DNA of 64,000 nt. Origin: an uncultured Clostridia bacterium (lineage in GTDB: Bacteria > Bacillota > Clostridia > Oscillospirales > Acutalibacteraceae). A program made the position numbers and the translations under genes. Under the pieces are notes generated by a model. The model was not told the origin of the DNA and did no database searches. It was given only the letters and a program-made list of their open reading frames with translations. Positions 14,951-27,159 of the stretch are shown one piece after another; positions within the stretch are counted from its first letter, which is position 1; each line of letters starts with the position of its first letter. Location: assembly GCA_945912145.1 (NCBI GenBank), contig CAMEBF010000002.1, positions 124,001 through 188,000 of the forward strand, read 5' to 3'.

Positions 14951-15625
14951 ATGAAAAAAATCCTTGTTGCAGATGATGAAGAACTCATCATGAATCTTGT
15001 ATGCGATTTTCTGCGGCGCGACGGGTACGAACCGCTTTCCGCAACCGACGGAGAAGAAGCCCTTGAAGTCTTCAATGCCAATCCCGATATTGCGCTTGTG
15101 ATCCTCGACATTATGATGCCGAAAATCGACGGCTGGGAGGTCTGCCGCACGATCCGTCAGACATCGAGCGTGCCTGTCATCATGCTGACGGCGAGAAGCC
15201 AGGAATTTGACGAGCTGACCGGCTTTGAAGCCGGCGCGGACGATTATGTGACGAAACCGTGCAGTCCCTCCGTTCTGATGAAGCGTGTCGCGGCGCTGCT
15301 CAAGCGGGATTCCGGCAAAGCCGTCTCCACAGTCTTTCAGATCGGCGATCTCAAACTGGACGCGGAAGCGCACGATGTATGGCTGAATGGTTCCTCGGTC
15401 ATGCTGACGCTCAAGGAATACAGCATTCTGTATAAGCTCATCTCCAATCCCGGCAGGGTTTTCTCACGCGAACAGCTCCTGGACAACATCTGGGGCTTCG
15501 ATTTCGACGGCGATATGCGCACGGTCGATTCCCACGTCGCAAGGCTGCGCACGAAGCTCGGCGAATGGGGCAGCAAACATATCAAGACCATTTACGGCAC
15601 CGGCTACAAAATAGAGGGCGAATAA
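14951..15625 (+). CDS. OmpR/PhoB-type response regulator
   Basis: 224 residues. Receiver domain 1-115 with acidic pair D8-D9 and E10 nearby, phospho-acceptor D53 (LVILDIMMP), T80 and K102 (VTKPCSP). Winged-helix DNA-binding domain 130-224 with LTLKEYSILYKLISNPGRVF and RTVDSHVARLRTKL, ending IKTIYGTGYKIEGE. SD GGGGTG upstream of ATG. One base separates its stop from the kinase gene. Targets are not visible; the partner kinase resembles VanS/PhoR-type envelope sensors. Confidence 0.93.
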   Translation: MKKILVADDEELIMNLVCDFLRRDGYEPLSATDGEEALEVFNANPDIALVILDIMMPKIDGWEVCRTIRQTSSVPVIMLTARSQEFDELTGFEAGADDYVTKPCSPSVLMKRVAALLKRDSGKAVSTVFQIGDLKLDAEAHDVWLNGSSVMLTLKEYSILYKLISNPGRVFSREQLLDNIWGFDFDGDMRTVDSHVARLRTKLGEWGSKHIKTIYGTGYKIEGE

Positions 15626-15626
15626 G

Positions 15627-17159
15627 ATGCCCAAAGAAAAACAGAAAAAACGGCTGAAAAAGCAAAAGAATAAAGCAACGCTCAGCCAGAAGCTGCTGCG
15701 CATTATTTCGGCGATCCTGCTGCTGGCCATGGGAACCATCATCTTAGCGACCTATAAGGGACTTGATGTGGTCTATCTTGCATTTTCGGCGGTCAGAATG
15801 TTTTACGGTGAACGGGAGATCACGGCGGCGTATAAAGACGGCGGCTCCGACTTCTTCCTCGCAATGGATAACATCGAGCGCGAATACGAAGTCAACATCG
15901 AAATTTATGCGCAGGACGGTAAATTCGTTTACGCATCCTCCTACAAAGGAGAAATGTCCGAACCTCCGTACAACGGCGATGTGATCGAGCTGCCCGAAAG
16001 CGAAAAAAAGAATTACGAAGAGACAATGGATCTCGGCGAGACAACCAACAATATGTTCAAGCTTTGCCGCGATACGCAAAGCGGCAAGAACTCCGAATAT
16101 CTCGTCGGCACATGGAAAACCGAATGCGGCATCGTACTCAAAATTTTCAAACTCAAATCCGTTGTGGATACGAACGCCAAAATCGCCTTTACCTTTATTT
16201 CCGTCGTTACGATTCTTCTCCTGTCAGCCGCTCTGCTTGTAATGGCCGCTTTCGTGCGGCATATAACAAAACCGCTGAATGAGATGAGTCGGGTCACGCA
16301 CAATATGTCCAAGCTTGATTTCTCCCAAAAATGCAAACCGAACAATGTCGCTGAGATTTCCCTTCTGTCCGACAGCATCAACGAGATGTCCGACTCGCTT
16401 GAAACCGCGCTGGTGGATTTGCAGCAGAAAAATAAAAAGCTTCAGGATGACATCGAACAGGAAAAGACGATTGACCAGCTCCGTCAGGTCTTTATTGCAG
16501 GGATCTCTCATGAGCTCAAGACGCCGATCGCCATCATTCAGGGCTATTCGGAGGGCTTAAAGCTCTTCCTCGAATCCGATCCGGAAATGGCGGCAAAGTA
16601 TTGCGACACCATCATCGAAGAGACAAAACGCATGAATTCGCTCGTCATGCAGTTGCTCGACATCATCAAATATGAATCCGGCGAATACAAGCTGCTCTAC
16701 ACCGATTTCAACCTCTACGATTCCGTTCAGGACTGGATTGACCGCAACAGCGGGATTCTCAAAGAAAAAGGGATCACCGTCGTCAATGAGATTGGTCGCG
16801 ATTTCACCGCGTTCGGCGATTCGTTTATTCTTTCGAGCGTCGTCAACAACTATATGTCCAACGCCGTTTCTCATGTCAAAGGCGACATGCTGATCCGCGT
16901 TTCCGCAGCGGAAACCGAAAAAGGCAACTACCGCGTGAGCATCTTCAACACCGGCACGCCGATCGCCGCCAAGGATATTGACCAGATCTGGAACAGCTTC
17001 TACCGCGCCGACAAAGCGATGTCGCGCTCGCAGGGGCATTTCGGATTGGGACTCGCCATCGTGGCGGCCATTCAGAAGCTCCACGAGCAGGAATACGGCG
17101 TGCTCAATCACGAAGACGGCGTCGAGTTCTGGTTTGACGTCAAAAAATTCGATCAATAA
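15627..17159 (+). CDS. Sensor histidine kinase (two TM, HAMP)
   Basis: 510 residues. A very basic cytoplasmic N-terminus (KEKQKKRLKKQKNKA), TM1 about 22-45, an extracytoplasmic sensor loop of about 140 residues, TM2 about 185-212, HAMP to about 263, a short coiled coil, then the dimerisation/phosphoacceptor helix with H295 in ISHELKTPIAIIQGYSEGL. ATPase motifs: N box VVNNYMSNAVSH, a G1 region as FNTGTPI and G2 as HFGLGLAIV. Paired with the preceding regulator. The usual DxGxG of G1 is replaced (FNTGTP), common in this kinase subgroup. Signal unknown. Confidence 0.92.
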   Translation: MPKEKQKKRLKKQKNKATLSQKLLRIISAILLLAMGTIILATYKGLDVVYLAFSAVRMFYGEREITAAYKDGGSDFFLAMDNIEREYEVNIEIYAQDGKFVYASSYKGEMSEPPYNGDVIELPESEKKNYEETMDLGETTNNMFKLCRDTQSGKNSEYLVGTWKTECGIVLKIFKLKSVVDTNAKIAFTFISVVTILLLSAALLVMAAFVRHITKPLNEMSRVTHNMSKLDFSQKCKPNNVAEISLLSDSINEMSDSLETALVDLQQKNKKLQDDIEQEKTIDQLRQVFIAGISHELKTPIAIIQGYSEGLKLFLESDPEMAAKYCDTIIEETKRMNSLVMQLLDIIKYESGEYKLLYTDFNLYDSVQDWIDRNSGILKEKGITVVNEIGRDFTAFGDSFILSSVVNNYMSNAVSHVKGDMLIRVSAAETEKGNYRVSIFNTGTPIAAKDIDQIWNSFYRADKAMSRSQGHFGLGLAIVAAIQKLHEQEYGVLNHEDGVEFWFDVKKFDQ

Positions 17160-17195
17160 AAAAAGAGATGATGCCAAGCGGCGTCATCTCTTTTT
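17160..17195. terminator. Terminator of the two-component operon
   Basis: AAAAAGAGATGATGCC / GGCGTCATCTCTTTTT form a 16-bp stem with loop AAGC (one G-T pair). A/T flanks make it usable from both sides. Confidence 0.88.
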
Positions 17196-17201
17196 CGTGT
17201 G

Positions 17202-17235
17202 AAAAACCGGACAGACAATAGCAAGGCTGTCCGGT
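17202..17235 (-). terminator. serS terminator
   Basis: ACCGGACAG / CTGTCCGGT stem; minus-strand T5 follows. Confidence 0.75.
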
Positions 17236-17248
17236 CATTTTATCTGGT

Positions 17249-18535
17249 TTATTTCTTCGGGATGAGTTTTTCCGTGCCGCCCATATAGGGACGCAGTTTC
17301 TCCGGAATCGTGACGCTGCCGTCCGCGTTCAGGTTGTTCTCTAAAAACGCGATGAGCATTCTGGGAGGCGCGACAACCGTGTTATTGAGCGTATGCGCGA
17401 GATACTTGCTCTCCTTGCCCTTGACGCGGATACCGAGACGTCTTGCCTGCGCGTCGCCGAGATTGGAGCAAGAACCAACCTCGAAATATTTCTTCTGACG
17501 CGGCGACCATGCCTCAACGTCTACGGATTTGACTTTCAGATCTGCCAGATCACCGGAGCAGCATTCAAGCGTACGGACAGGAATATCAAGCGAACGGAAC
17601 AAATCGACGGTATTCTGCCACAGCTTATCAAACCATGCCATACTCTCTTCAGGCTTACAGACAACGATCATTTCCTGTTTTTCAAACTGATGAATACGGT
17701 AAACGCCGCGTTCCTCGATGCCGTGTGCGCCTTTCTCCTTGCGGAAGCAGGGCGAATAGCTCGTCAGCGTAATGGGAAGCTGCTCTTCGGGCACGATCTG
17801 ATCGATGAATTTACCGATCATGGAATGCTCGCTGGTGCCGATCAGATAGAGGTCTTCTCCCTCGATCTTATACATCATCGCGTCCATTTCCGCAAAGCTC
17901 ATAACGCCGGTCACAACGTCGGAACGGATCATGAACGGCGGCACAACATAGGTAAAACCGCGGTCGATCATGAAATCTCTCGCATAGGCGATGACGGCGG
18001 AATGGAGTCTCGCAATATCGCCCATCAGATAATAGAAGCCGTTGCCGGCAACGCGTCTGGCGGAATCAAGATCGATACCATTGAAGCGCTCCATGATGTC
18101 CGTATGATACGGGATCTCGAAATCGGGCACAACGGGCTCGCCGTACTTCTGCACTTCGACGTTCTCGGAATCGTCCTTGCCGACGGGAACGCTCGGGTCG
18201 ATGATATTGGGAATGACCATCATGATCTGCTTGATCTTCGCGCCAAGCTCTTCCTCTTTCGCTTCGCATTCGGCAAGCTTCTGCGCCTGCTCGGCGACCT
18301 GCCGCTTAGCGTCCTCGGCTTCCTCTTTTTTGCCCTGTGCCATCAGCGCGCCGACCTGCTTGGAGATCTTGTTGCGCGATGCGCGCAGATTATCCGCTTC
18401 GGTTTTGTTCGCGCGGTACTCCTGATCAAGCGCGATCACTTCGTCCACAAGCGGAAGCTTTTTATCCTGAAATTTTTTGCGGATATTCTCCTTGACGACT
18501 TCCGGATTTTCTCTTAAAAACTTAATGTCAATCAT
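17249..18535 (-). CDS. serS: Seryl-tRNA synthetase
   Basis: 428 residues, the usual bacterial length. N-terminal antiparallel coiled-coil tRNA-binding arm (about 25-110), then class II catalytic core: motif 2 SPCFRKEKGAHGIEERGVYRIHQFEK is present in segments (FRKEKGAHG, RIHQFEK) and motif 3 as TLNNTVVAPPRMLIAFLENN. Charges tRNA-Ser in the cytoplasm. Monocistronic with its own terminator. No T-box leader is apparent in the short 50-base gap to parB. Confidence 0.97.
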   Translation of the reverse strand: MIDIKFLRENPEVVKENIRKKFQDKKLPLVDEVIALDQEYRANKTEADNLRASRNKISKQVGALMAQGKKEEAEDAKRQVAEQAQKLAECEAKEEELGAKIKQIMMVIPNIIDPSVPVGKDDSENVEVQKYGEPVVPDFEIPYHTDIMERFNGIDLDSARRVAGNGFYYLMGDIARLHSAVIAYARDFMIDRGFTYVVPPFMIRSDVVTGVMSFAEMDAMMYKIEGEDLYLIGTSEHSMIGKFIDQIVPEEQLPITLTSYSPCFRKEKGAHGIEERGVYRIHQFEKQEMIVVCKPEESMAWFDKLWQNTVDLFRSLDIPVRTLECCSGDLADLKVKSVDVEAWSPRQKKYFEVGSCSNLGDAQARRLGIRVKGKESKYLAHTLNNTVVAPPRMLIAFLENNLNADGSVTIPEKLRPYMGGTEKLIPKK

Positions 18536-18585
18536 ATTTTTCGCCTCATATCTCTGCCGCGCACACGCGCAGGGCAGTCATTTTT

Positions 18586-19446
18586 TTATTCTTCAAACAG
18601 TTTTGCCAGTTTCATCAGGTCTTCTTTATCGAAAAACTCAAATTCGAGCTTGCCGCCTTTACCGGAATTTTTCACCGTCACCTTGCGGCCGAGCGCGTCA
18701 GAAAGTGAAAGCTCCACTTCATCGTAAATGGATTCTCTTTCCTTTTTCGGCTGCGCCGTTTTTTCCTTTGCAGCATTTCTCTGTTTGACAAGCTTTTCCG
18801 TCTCGCGGACGGATAATTTTTTGGTAATGATCTCGTCCGCGGTCTCTTCGATTCTCGATTTATCGGCAAGCCCCAACAGCGCACGGGCATGTCCGGCGGA
18901 AAGGAAATCGTCGCTGACGAGCCCTCTCACGCGCTCCGGCAACGCCATCAGACGCAGCGTATTGGTCACGGCGGAACGGGATTTGCCGAGTTTTTCGGCT
19001 GCCTGCTCCTGCGTAAAATCATACTCTTCAATCAGGCGGCTGATACCCTCCGCTTCTTCAATCGGATTGAGATTTTCCCGCTGTAAATTTTCAATCAGCG
19101 CGATGACCGCGACCTCCGAATCCGTCAGCGCGCGGACGATCACGGGAACCTCCGTCAGCCCTGCCAGACGGGACGCACGCCAACGACGCTCTCCCGCTAC
19201 GAGCTGATAGCTGCCGTCGGACAACGGTCTTACGATCAGGGGCTGCAGCACGCCGTGATCCCGGATGCTGTCCGCCAGTTCGGAAAGAGAATCGTCATCA
19301 AAAACTTGACGCGGCTGATTTTTATTCGGTTCAATGTCGTTCAGCCGCAGCGTCACGACGCTTTTGCCCTCGTCGAGCTCTTCAATCGAATTATCGGCAA
19401 AAAGCGAATCCAATCCTTTTCCGAGTCCGCCTTTTTTCGGTGGCAT
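18586..19446 (-). CDS. parB: Chromosome partitioning protein ParB/Spo0J
   Basis: 286 residues. Opening KKGGLGKGLDSLF is the ParA-interacting N-terminal motif; ParB/Srx CTP-binding fold with NQPRQVFDDDSLSEL and the GERRWRASRLAG box; HTH region around QEQAAEKLGKSRSAVTN; C-terminal dimerisation segment ending MKLAKLFEE. It loads at parS and organises the origin region. Normally parA (soj) lies immediately upstream, but here the gene has its own promoter and glgD is the upstream neighbour. No TGTTTCACGTGAAACA parS site was noticed in the window. Confidence 0.95.
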   Translation of the reverse strand: MPPKKGGLGKGLDSLFADNSIEELDEGKSVVTLRLNDIEPNKNQPRQVFDDDSLSELADSIRDHGVLQPLIVRPLSDGSYQLVAGERRWRASRLAGLTEVPVIVRALTDSEVAVIALIENLQRENLNPIEEAEGISRLIEEYDFTQEQAAEKLGKSRSAVTNTLRLMALPERVRGLVSDDFLSAGHARALLGLADKSRIEETADEIITKKLSVRETEKLVKQRNAAKEKTAQPKKERESIYDEVELSLSDALGRKVTVKNSGKGGKLEFEFFDKEDLMKLAKLFEE

Positions 19447-19478
19447 TTTTCTTCCCCCATACTGTTAATATAGTAAAG

Positions 19479-19507
19479 ATTATATACCATTTCCCAAACA
19501 GTGTCAA
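19479..19507 (-). promoter_or_regulatory. parB promoter
   Basis: Minus strand TTGACA, 17-base spacer, TATAAT: exact consensus, 33 bases before the ATG. Confidence 0.85.
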
Positions 19508-19538
19508 TAAAAAATCACAAATTTCGCAAGACAAAGCG

Positions 19539-19565
19539 ACGCCGGCTCCTGATAAGCCGACGCCG
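19539..19565 (-). terminator. Hairpin after glgD
   Basis: GACGCCGGCT pairs with AGCCGACGCC around a 7-base loop; minus-strand continuation GCTTTGTCTT is only moderately T-rich. Confidence 0.55.
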
Positions 19566-19578
19566 TATAAACTGCTGA

Positions 19579-20694
19579 TTAAATCGTAATATTCTTGCCG
19601 ATGTAGATCGGGTAGGACGTATCGCCGGAGATCGATTTTCTCGGCCGGATGACGCCGTATTTATCCATAATGACGCAGTTGAGGTTCGCGTCTTCGCCGA
19701 TATAGCAAGACTGCATGATGATGGAGTTCTTCACGACGGCTCCCTTGGCGACCTGAACACCGCGGAACAGAATCGAATTCTCGACTTCACCGTCGATCTT
19801 GCAGCCGTCCGCTAAGAACGTATTCTTTGCGCGCGAGCCGATGCCGTAAATGGACGGCATATCGTCATTGACCTTGGTGTAAACGGGATTCATACGGTCA
19901 AAGACGGCCTCGCGGATCGCCGGATCGAGCAGCGCCATATTTGTATCGTAATACGACTGCACGGAGTCGATCACGGAGCAGAATGTCTCGATCTTATAGC
20001 CCATAATCTTGAGCTTATCGACATTCTTCATAATCAGGTCTTTTTCAAACGTGGTATAGTTTTCAGCTGCCGCCTGATTGATGAGGCGTTCGAGCAGCGA
20101 TTTGTTCATCACGATGAAATTCACGCCGAAAATGCCTTCGCCTTCTTCGGCATCGGGCGACACGGTGACTTTCTTCACGCGATTGTCCGCCGCGAGATCC
20201 AAACGCATCACATTCGCGAGCATCGGATAGCGTCCCTCTTTATAGCAAAGGGTGATGTCCGCGCCGTTTTCTTGATGGAATTCCAGGAGCTTGCCGAAAT
20301 CCATATTGCAGACGATATTCGTATCGCAGAGGACGACGTATTCCTCCTTGGACATATGAATGAAATCCATATTATTGCGCAGTGCTTCGATGCGGCCCGA
20401 ATAGGAGCCTTTGCCGTGATTGAACGGCGGCATCAGAAACAGGCCTTCGTTCTTACGGGAAAGATCCCACGGTTTGCCCGTTCCGAGGTGATCCATCAGG
20501 GAGCGGTAATTGTTTTTGGCGATCACGCCGACCTTGGAAATGCCGCAGTTGACCATATTGGACAGCGGAAAATCAATAAAACGGTAGCGCGCGCCGAACG
20601 GAACGGAGCCCATCGTTCTGAGCGCCGTCAGATCGCTGATACAGTCGTTATACGCATCGGTATACAGAATACCCAGTACATTGTTCGCTCTCAT
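19579..20694 (-). CDS. glgD: Glucose-1-phosphate adenylyltransferase subunit GlgD
   Basis: 371 residues. Nucleotidyltransferase-like N-terminal domain lacking the catalytic GGxGxRL pocket (it reads [16 protein letters not shown]) and a left-handed beta-helix C-terminal domain (hexapeptide-like repeats around residues 290-360). This is the non-catalytic/regulatory partner found with GlgC in Firmicutes; together they make ADP-glucose for glycogen. ATG overlaps the glgC stop by four bases. Last gene of glgB-glgC-glgD. Confidence 0.93.
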   Translation of the reverse strand: MRANNVLGILYTDAYNDCISDLTALRTMGSVPFGARYRFIDFPLSNMVNCGISKVGVIAKNNYRSLMDHLGTGKPWDLSRKNEGLFLMPPFNHGKGSYSGRIEALRNNMDFIHMSKEEYVVLCDTNIVCNMDFGKLLEFHQENGADITLCYKEGRYPMLANVMRLDLAADNRVKKVTVSPDAEEGEGIFGVNFIVMNKSLLERLINQAAAENYTTFEKDLIMKNVDKLKIMGYKIETFCSVIDSVQSYYDTNMALLDPAIREAVFDRMNPVYTKVNDDMPSIYGIGSRAKNTFLADGCKIDGEVENSILFRGVQVAKGAVVKNSIIMQSCYIGEDANLNCVIMDKYGVIRPRKSISGDTSYPIYIGKNITI

Positions 20695-21911
20695 ATTTCA
20701 GCGCCTCCTTCCACGTTTTCCGTAATCATGACTTTTGCCCGAACTTTTGCTTTTTCGCCGACAGTCAGTCCCGGTCCGATAACCGCGACGCCCCATTCGT
20801 TCAAGTCTGCACACTCCTGCGGATCCTCACCGACGACCGCGCCGCTCTTGATGACGGCGTTTTCGGCGATCATCGCGTACTGGACTTTCGCGCCCTTTTC
20901 AATCTTCGCGCCGGGCATCACGATGGAATATTTGACCTCGGCGCCCTCTTCGACCGTTACGTTGGAGAAGAGAATGGAGTAATCAATCTCACCCTCGACA
21001 TGGCTGCCGCCCGTGATGAGCGAATTCTGCACTTCGGCTTTGTCGGAGATGTACTGCGGCGGCGTTACGGGATTGTTGGAATAGATCTTCCACGAGGTAT
21101 CGGACAGGTCGATATTTGCCACGGGATTGAGCAGATCGAGATTCGCTTCCCACAGGCTGTCGATCGTGCCGACGTCTTTCCAATAGCCGTCGAACGGGAA
21201 AGCATACATCCGCTCACCCGCTTCGTGCATCGCGGGAATGACGTCCTTGCCGAAGTCGTTGGAGGAGCCCTCCTTGGCTTCGTCGGCGATCAGGTATTCG
21301 CGCAGCTTGCTCCATGTGAACATATACACGCCCATGGAGGCCTTATTGCTCTTGGGCTGCTTCGGTTTTTCCTCGAACGCGGTGATCTTACCGTCGTCGT
21401 CCGTGAACATCAGACCGAAGCGGGACGCCTCCTCCCACGGCACTTCAAGCATGGCGATCGTGCACGCCGCGTTTTTCTGCTTATGGAACGAAAGCATCTT
21501 GGAATAATCCATTTTATAGATATGGTCGCCGGAAAGCACCGCGACATATTCGGGATTATACCGGTCAATAAAATTGATGTTCTGATAAATGGCGTTCGCG
21601 GTGCCGCGGTACCAATCCGTTCCCTTGATTTGCTGATACGGAGAAAGGATATGCACGCCGCCGTTTGCGCGGTCTAAATCCCATGCCTGTCCGTTGCCGA
21701 TGTAGTCGTTGAGCTCAAGCGGCTGATACTGCGTGAGAACGCCGACCGTATCAATGCCGGAGTTGACGCAGTTGGAAAGCGGGAAATCGATGATTCGGTA
21801 TTTGCCGCCGTAGGGAACGGCAGGCTTTGCGACATTTTTTGTCAGGATCCCGAGTCTGCTGCCCTGCCCGCCGGCAAGCAGCATTGCCAGACATTCAGTT
21901 TTTCTTGCCAT
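20691..21911 (-). CDS. glgC: Glucose-1-phosphate adenylyltransferase catalytic subunit
   Basis: 406 residues with intact [30 protein letters not shown] substrate/nucleotide motifs (first part LAGGQGSRL), [22 protein letters not shown] with the metal-binding Asp, the FEEKPKQP motif and the [16 protein letters not shown] segment. C-terminal beta-helix. Makes ADP-glucose from ATP and glucose-1-phosphate, the committed step of glycogen synthesis. glgA is not in the window. Confidence 0.96.
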   Translation of the reverse strand: MARKTECLAMLLAGGQGSRLGILTKNVAKPAVPYGGKYRIIDFPLSNCVNSGIDTVGVLTQYQPLELNDYIGNGQAWDLDRANGGVHILSPYQQIKGTDWYRGTANAIYQNINFIDRYNPEYVAVLSGDHIYKMDYSKMLSFHKQKNAACTIAMLEVPWEEASRFGLMFTDDDGKITAFEEKPKQPKSNKASMGVYMFTWSKLREYLIADEAKEGSSNDFGKDVIPAMHEAGERMYAFPFDGYWKDVGTIDSLWEANLDLLNPVANIDLSDTSWKIYSNNPVTPPQYISDKAEVQNSLITGGSHVEGEIDYSILFSNVTVEEGAEVKYSIVMPGAKIEKGAKVQYAMIAENAVIKSGAVVGEDPQECADLNEWGVAVIGPGLTVGEKAKVRAKVMITENVEGGAEI

Positions 21912-21957
21912 AAGTATCCTTCCTTTGTTTGTAATGTACTATATTGAGATCATGCTG

Positions 21958-23862
21958 TTATTGCTCTTTTTCCGGTTGTTCGCGGTATTTCAGATAGATC
22001 GTTGACAGCGGCGGAAGACACATATCGATGCTCTGCTCCATGCCGTGCATCGGGAGCTTTTTGGTCTTATAAACGCGCTTTCTCGTGCAGCCCGTTCCGC
22101 CGAACTCTTTATTATCGGAATTGAAAACGACATCGTAAGTGCCTTTATCGGGAACGCCGATCTTATAGGAATCCCGTCTGACGCATGTAAAATTGCAGAC
22201 GGCGATGAGCGAATCGCCCTTTTCGTCGGCGCGACGGAACGCGATGACGGAATTGTCACAGTCATCGCTGACAATCCAGTTGAAGCCCTCCCAGGAATAA
22301 TCGATCTCCCAGAGAGGAGAATTTTCACGGTAGAAGTGATTCAGCGCTTTGACATAGTGCTGCAAATTTCTATGCGCGTCATAATCGAGTAAGAACCAGT
22401 CAAGCTGTTTTTTCTCGTCCCACTCGATGAACTGACCGAATTCCTGCCCCATGAACAAAAGCTTTTTACCGGGATGCGCGTACATATAGCCTAAGAATGC
22501 GCGCATGGAATGGAATTTTTCTTCATACGACCCCGGCATTTTATCGAGCAGCGACTTTTTGCCGTGCACCACTTCGTCATGCGAGATCGGCAGAATGAAA
22601 TTCTCCGAAAACGCATAGAAGAACGAGAACGTGATCAGATCGTGATTGTACTTGCGGAAGTAGCCGTCCATCGAGAAATACTTCAGGATGTCGTTCATCC
22701 AGCCCATGTTCCACTTGAAGTTGAAGCCCAGTCCGCCGACTGCCGTCGGCTTCGTGACCAGAGGCCACGCCGTGCTCTCTTCGGCAATCATCAGTGCTTC
22801 AGGGTGCTCGCGGAATACAAATTCGTTGAGCTTGCGCAGGAACGACACCGCCTCGAGATTTTCGCGTCCGCCCTTTTCGTTGGCAACCCACTGACCGTCG
22901 TCCCGGTCATAGTCGAGATAGAGCATCGAAGCGACCGCGTCCACGCGCAGACCGTCCACATGATATTTATTCAGCCAGAATTCCGCACTCGAAAGCAGGA
23001 AGCTGCGGACTTCCTTTTTGCCATAGTCAAAGACTCTTGTACCCCAGGCGTAATGCTCACCCTTTCTCGGGTCGGCATACTCATAGCAGGGCGTGCCGTC
23101 GAACTCATACAGTCCCATCGCGTCCTTCGGGAAATGAGCGGGCACCCAGTCAAGGATCACGCCGACGCCGTTTTTGTGGCATTCGTTGATCAGATAGGCA
23201 AAGTCCTCCGGCGTCCCGTAGCGCGAAGTCGGGGCAAAATACCCCGTCACCTGATAGCCCCAGGAGCCGTCGAACGGATACTCCGTCAAGGGCAAAAATT
23301 CAATATGCGTATACCCCATTTCCTTGACATAGGGAATCAGCGCGTCCGCTAAATCGCGGTAGGAATAGAAATTGCCGTCGTCGTGCAGACGCCACGAGCC
23401 GGCGTGCACCTCGTAAATATTGACGGGAGACGAATAAATCGACGTCTGTTTTTTCTGCTTCTGCCAATCATCGTCGTCCCAACGGAACGAATCCACATCG
23501 TAAAACTTCGACGCCGTGCCGGGTCTTGTTTCGGTGTGGAAGCCGTAGGGATCGGCTTTCATCAGCTTTCTGCCGTCCTTCGCGGTGATGCAGAATTTGT
23601 AGGTATCGTAGACCTTGATACCCTTGACCGTCGCCTCCCAGATTCCCTCATTGTTGATGCGGGTCATGGGATTTTTCGTTTCTGACCAATTGTTGAAATC
23701 ACCGGTCACATGAACAGCCACAGCATTCGGTGCCCAGACACGGAAAACGGTTTCCCCTGTTTTGAGCGCGTGCGCACCTAAAAATTCATACGCACGGGCA
23801 TTATTCCCTTCGTGAAAAAGATAAACCGGAATGCGATACTCTTCCTTCATTTTGTACTCCAT
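21958..23862 (-). CDS. glgB: 1,4-alpha-glucan branching enzyme
   Basis: 634 residues. CBM48 N-terminal domain (about 25-115, [20 protein letters not shown]), GH13 catalytic barrel with [24 protein letters not shown] (nucleophile Asp), LMIAEEST (acid/base Glu) and [10 protein letters not shown], then a C-terminal beta domain. Transfers glucan segments to make alpha-1,6 branches. ATG preceded by GGAGG with 9-base spacing. First gene of the glycogen operon, with a promoter at 23902-23930. Confidence 0.96.
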   Translation of the reverse strand: MEYKMKEEYRIPVYLFHEGNNARAYEFLGAHALKTGETVFRVWAPNAVAVHVTGDFNNWSETKNPMTRINNEGIWEATVKGIKVYDTYKFCITAKDGRKLMKADPYGFHTETRPGTASKFYDVDSFRWDDDDWQKQKKQTSIYSSPVNIYEVHAGSWRLHDDGNFYSYRDLADALIPYVKEMGYTHIEFLPLTEYPFDGSWGYQVTGYFAPTSRYGTPEDFAYLINECHKNGVGVILDWVPAHFPKDAMGLYEFDGTPCYEYADPRKGEHYAWGTRVFDYGKKEVRSFLLSSAEFWLNKYHVDGLRVDAVASMLYLDYDRDDGQWVANEKGGRENLEAVSFLRKLNEFVFREHPEALMIAEESTAWPLVTKPTAVGGLGFNFKWNMGWMNDILKYFSMDGYFRKYNHDLITFSFFYAFSENFILPISHDEVVHGKKSLLDKMPGSYEEKFHSMRAFLGYMYAHPGKKLLFMGQEFGQFIEWDEKKQLDWFLLDYDAHRNLQHYVKALNHFYRENSPLWEIDYSWEGFNWIVSDDCDNSVIAFRRADEKGDSLIAVCNFTCVRRDSYKIGVPDKGTYDVVFNSDNKEFGGTGCTRKRVYKTKKLPMHGMEQSIDMCLPPLSTIYLKYREQPEKEQ

Positions 23863-23901
23863 AACGGCAGTCCTCCGCGGATTCTTATGATAGATATTAT
23901 T

Positions 23902-23930
23902 ATTTTAACAAACTTTTCTCCATTTTTCAA
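23902..23930 (-). promoter_or_regulatory. glgB operon promoter
   Basis: Minus strand TTGAAA, 17 bases, TAAAAT. Confidence 0.7.
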
Positions 23931-24059
23931 GTCATTATTTGACTATATTGCAAAAGAGGGTGCTAATATTTTTGGTATTTTATTGTGAGAAATGCACAAA
24001 ACATAGTTCAATGTTCGGCTCATTCTGTTGCTATCATTCCAAATTAAAAAACAAAAGAC

Positions 24060-24088
24060 TTGACAAATACCCCACGAGGGTATATAAT
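24060..24088 (+). promoter_or_regulatory. csoR-copA promoter
   Basis: TTGACA (24060-24065), 17-base spacer, TATAAT (24083-24088), exact consensus; a CsoR operator fills the spacer. Confidence 0.9.
24067..24083 (+). promoter_or_regulatory. CsoR operator 1
   Basis: ATACCCCACGAGGGTAT, a near-perfect dyad with the G/C tracts typical of CsoR sites, between -35 and -10. Binding of apo-CsoR would block RNA polymerase; Cu(I) releases it. Confidence 0.85.
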
Positions 24089-24101
24089 CAAAATCAAGCA
24101 A

Positions 24102-24118
24102 ATACCCCTATAGGGTAT
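24102..24118 (+). promoter_or_regulatory. CsoR operator 2
   Basis: ATACCCCTATAGGGTAT, the same dyad class centred 35 bases downstream of site 1 and just past the transcription start, suggesting two tetramers on one face of the helix or a roadblock. Confidence 0.8.
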
Positions 24119-24151
24119 ATTATACTATTGGCATTTAAAAACTGACTGTCT

Positions 24152-24271
24152 AAAGTTCAAAGTGCAAAGTCGGAAAAGGCTTCGCCTTTTCATTCATGAT
24201 AAAAAGCGCGCCGCAGGCGTTAAAATCAAGCCCGCAGGGCTTCCGAAACTGCACTTTGCACTCTGAACTTT
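24152..24271 (+). repeat. 120-bp palindromic (MITE/REP-like) element in the csoR leader
   Basis: Terminal arms AAAGTTCAAAGTGCAAAGT (24152-24170) and ACTTTGCACTCTGAACTTT (24253-24271) are reverse complements with one mismatch over 19 bases. Between them are nested hairpins GAAAAGGC-TTC-GCCTTTTC (24173-24191) and AAGCCC-GCA-GGGCTT (24228-24242). It codes for nothing obvious and lies between the promoter and the csoR start, so it is transcribed. The design is that of a non-autonomous dispersed repeat. Confidence 0.7.
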
Positions 24272-24297
24272 GCTCATTATAAAAATGAGGTGTTTTT

Positions 24298-24627
24298 ATG
24301 GCTCATGAAGTTAAGAATAATGTAAATACTGATACCGCGTGCTGTTGCCGTTATAAGAAGACGCCGCGAAGTCCGGAAGAGCTGAAGCTCTTGGAAAACC
24401 GCCTGAACCGCATCATCGGACAGCTCGGCGGCATCAAAAAAATGCTCGGCGAGAATCGCTATTGCGGCGATATTCTCACGCAGCTTTCCGCCGCCGAAAG
24501 CGCGCTGCAAAATCTCGGCTATCTCATTTTGCAGGAGCATATGGAGACCTGTGTCGCCGAAAAAATCAAAGAAGGCGACAGCGACATCATCGGCGAGACG
24601 GTAGAGCTGATGAAAAAACTGAAATAG
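24298..24627 (+). CDS. csoR: Copper-sensing repressor CsoR
   Basis: 109 residues; SD GAGGTG before ATG. Four-helix DUF156 protein with the Cu(I) ligands in the expected pattern: Cys in NRYCGDIL, His and Cys in LQEHMETCV. The opening helix is LENRLNRIIGQLGGIKKMLG. An extra N-terminal segment contains a CCC triplet and may be a further metal site. It should repress its own operon through the two dyads upstream. Followed after 12 bases by copA. Confidence 0.94.
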   Translation: MAHEVKNNVNTDTACCCRYKKTPRSPEELKLLENRLNRIIGQLGGIKKMLGENRYCGDILTQLSAAESALQNLGYLILQEHMETCVAEKIKEGDSDIIGETVELMKKLK

Positions 24628-24639
24628 AAGGTGAAACCC

Positions 24640-27151
<2,512 letters not shown>

Positions 27152-27159
<8 letters not shown>

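Noticed and set aside
18536-19580. parS site near parB
   Set aside because: No sequence close to TGTTTCACGTGAAACA was found on reading.
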